A stretch of DNA of 5,200 nucleotides from an uncultured Ruaniaceae bacterium (GTDB lineage: Bacteria; Actinomycetota; Actinomycetes; Actinomycetales; Beutenbergiaceae): NCBI GenBank assembly GCA_938004115.1, contig CALKWS010000028.1:1-5200 (forward strand), written 5' to 3'. Shown in pieces: positions 5,192 to 5,200 of this stretch. Position 1 is the stretch's first letter. Each line of letters starts with the position of its first letter. Below the pieces are notes generated by a model, which saw nothing but the letters and a program-made list of their open reading frames with translations, did no database searches and was not told where the DNA came from. The position numbers were made by a program, and so were the translations under genes.

Positions 5192-5200
5192 GGGGTGCGG

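Overview
The window looks like chromosomal DNA from a high-GC actinobacterium. By eye it is about 70 % G+C, third codon positions are strongly GC-biased, and genes are tightly packed with ATGA stop/start overlap and GTG starts. Two genes have -10-like hexamers placed so that transcription would start at the start codon, as in leaderless actinobacterial mRNAs. I see no mobile element, rRNA, tRNA or CRISPR array, and no gene-free stretch longer than 300 bases.

Layout, left to right. (1) Positions 1-99 hold the last codons of a gene that begins before the window. Its stop overlaps the start of a DesR-like NarL/LuxR response regulator (96-704), so the truncated gene is probably the partner sensor kinase. 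(2) A convergent gap (705-845) carries two hairpins that could end transcription from both sides. (3) On the minus strand, read from 2386 down to 846, lies an apparent three-gene operon. It encodes a 161-residue protein with a C-terminal ribbon-helix-helix (HicB/Arc-type) domain, a 51-residue very basic protein that is easily overlooked, and a 280-residue DUF4097-type beta-solenoid protein. (4) A 146-base divergent spacer (2387-2532) contains a plausible leaderless promoter for that operon, with two palindromes, and a 10-base direct repeat upstream of the next gene. (5) A PlsC-type lysophospholipid acyltransferase lies at about 2533-3273 (+). (6) A complete S9-family serine peptidase (beta-propeller plus alpha/beta-hydrolase) lies at 3344-5173 (+), preceded by a TAGGGT box and a 12-base perfect palindrome.

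How the genes may work together. DesKR-type systems respond to membrane state, PlsC-type enzymes build phospholipids, and some DUF4097-containing proteins (LiaX in enterococci) act in envelope stress. A membrane-related theme is therefore possible, but this is inference, because the genes are in separate transcription units. The least understood part is the minus-strand trio: an orphan ribbon-helix-helix regulator without a HicA toxin, a tiny polycation, and a repetitive beta-solenoid protein. The peptidase looks like an independent cytoplasmic housekeeping or peptide-catabolic gene.
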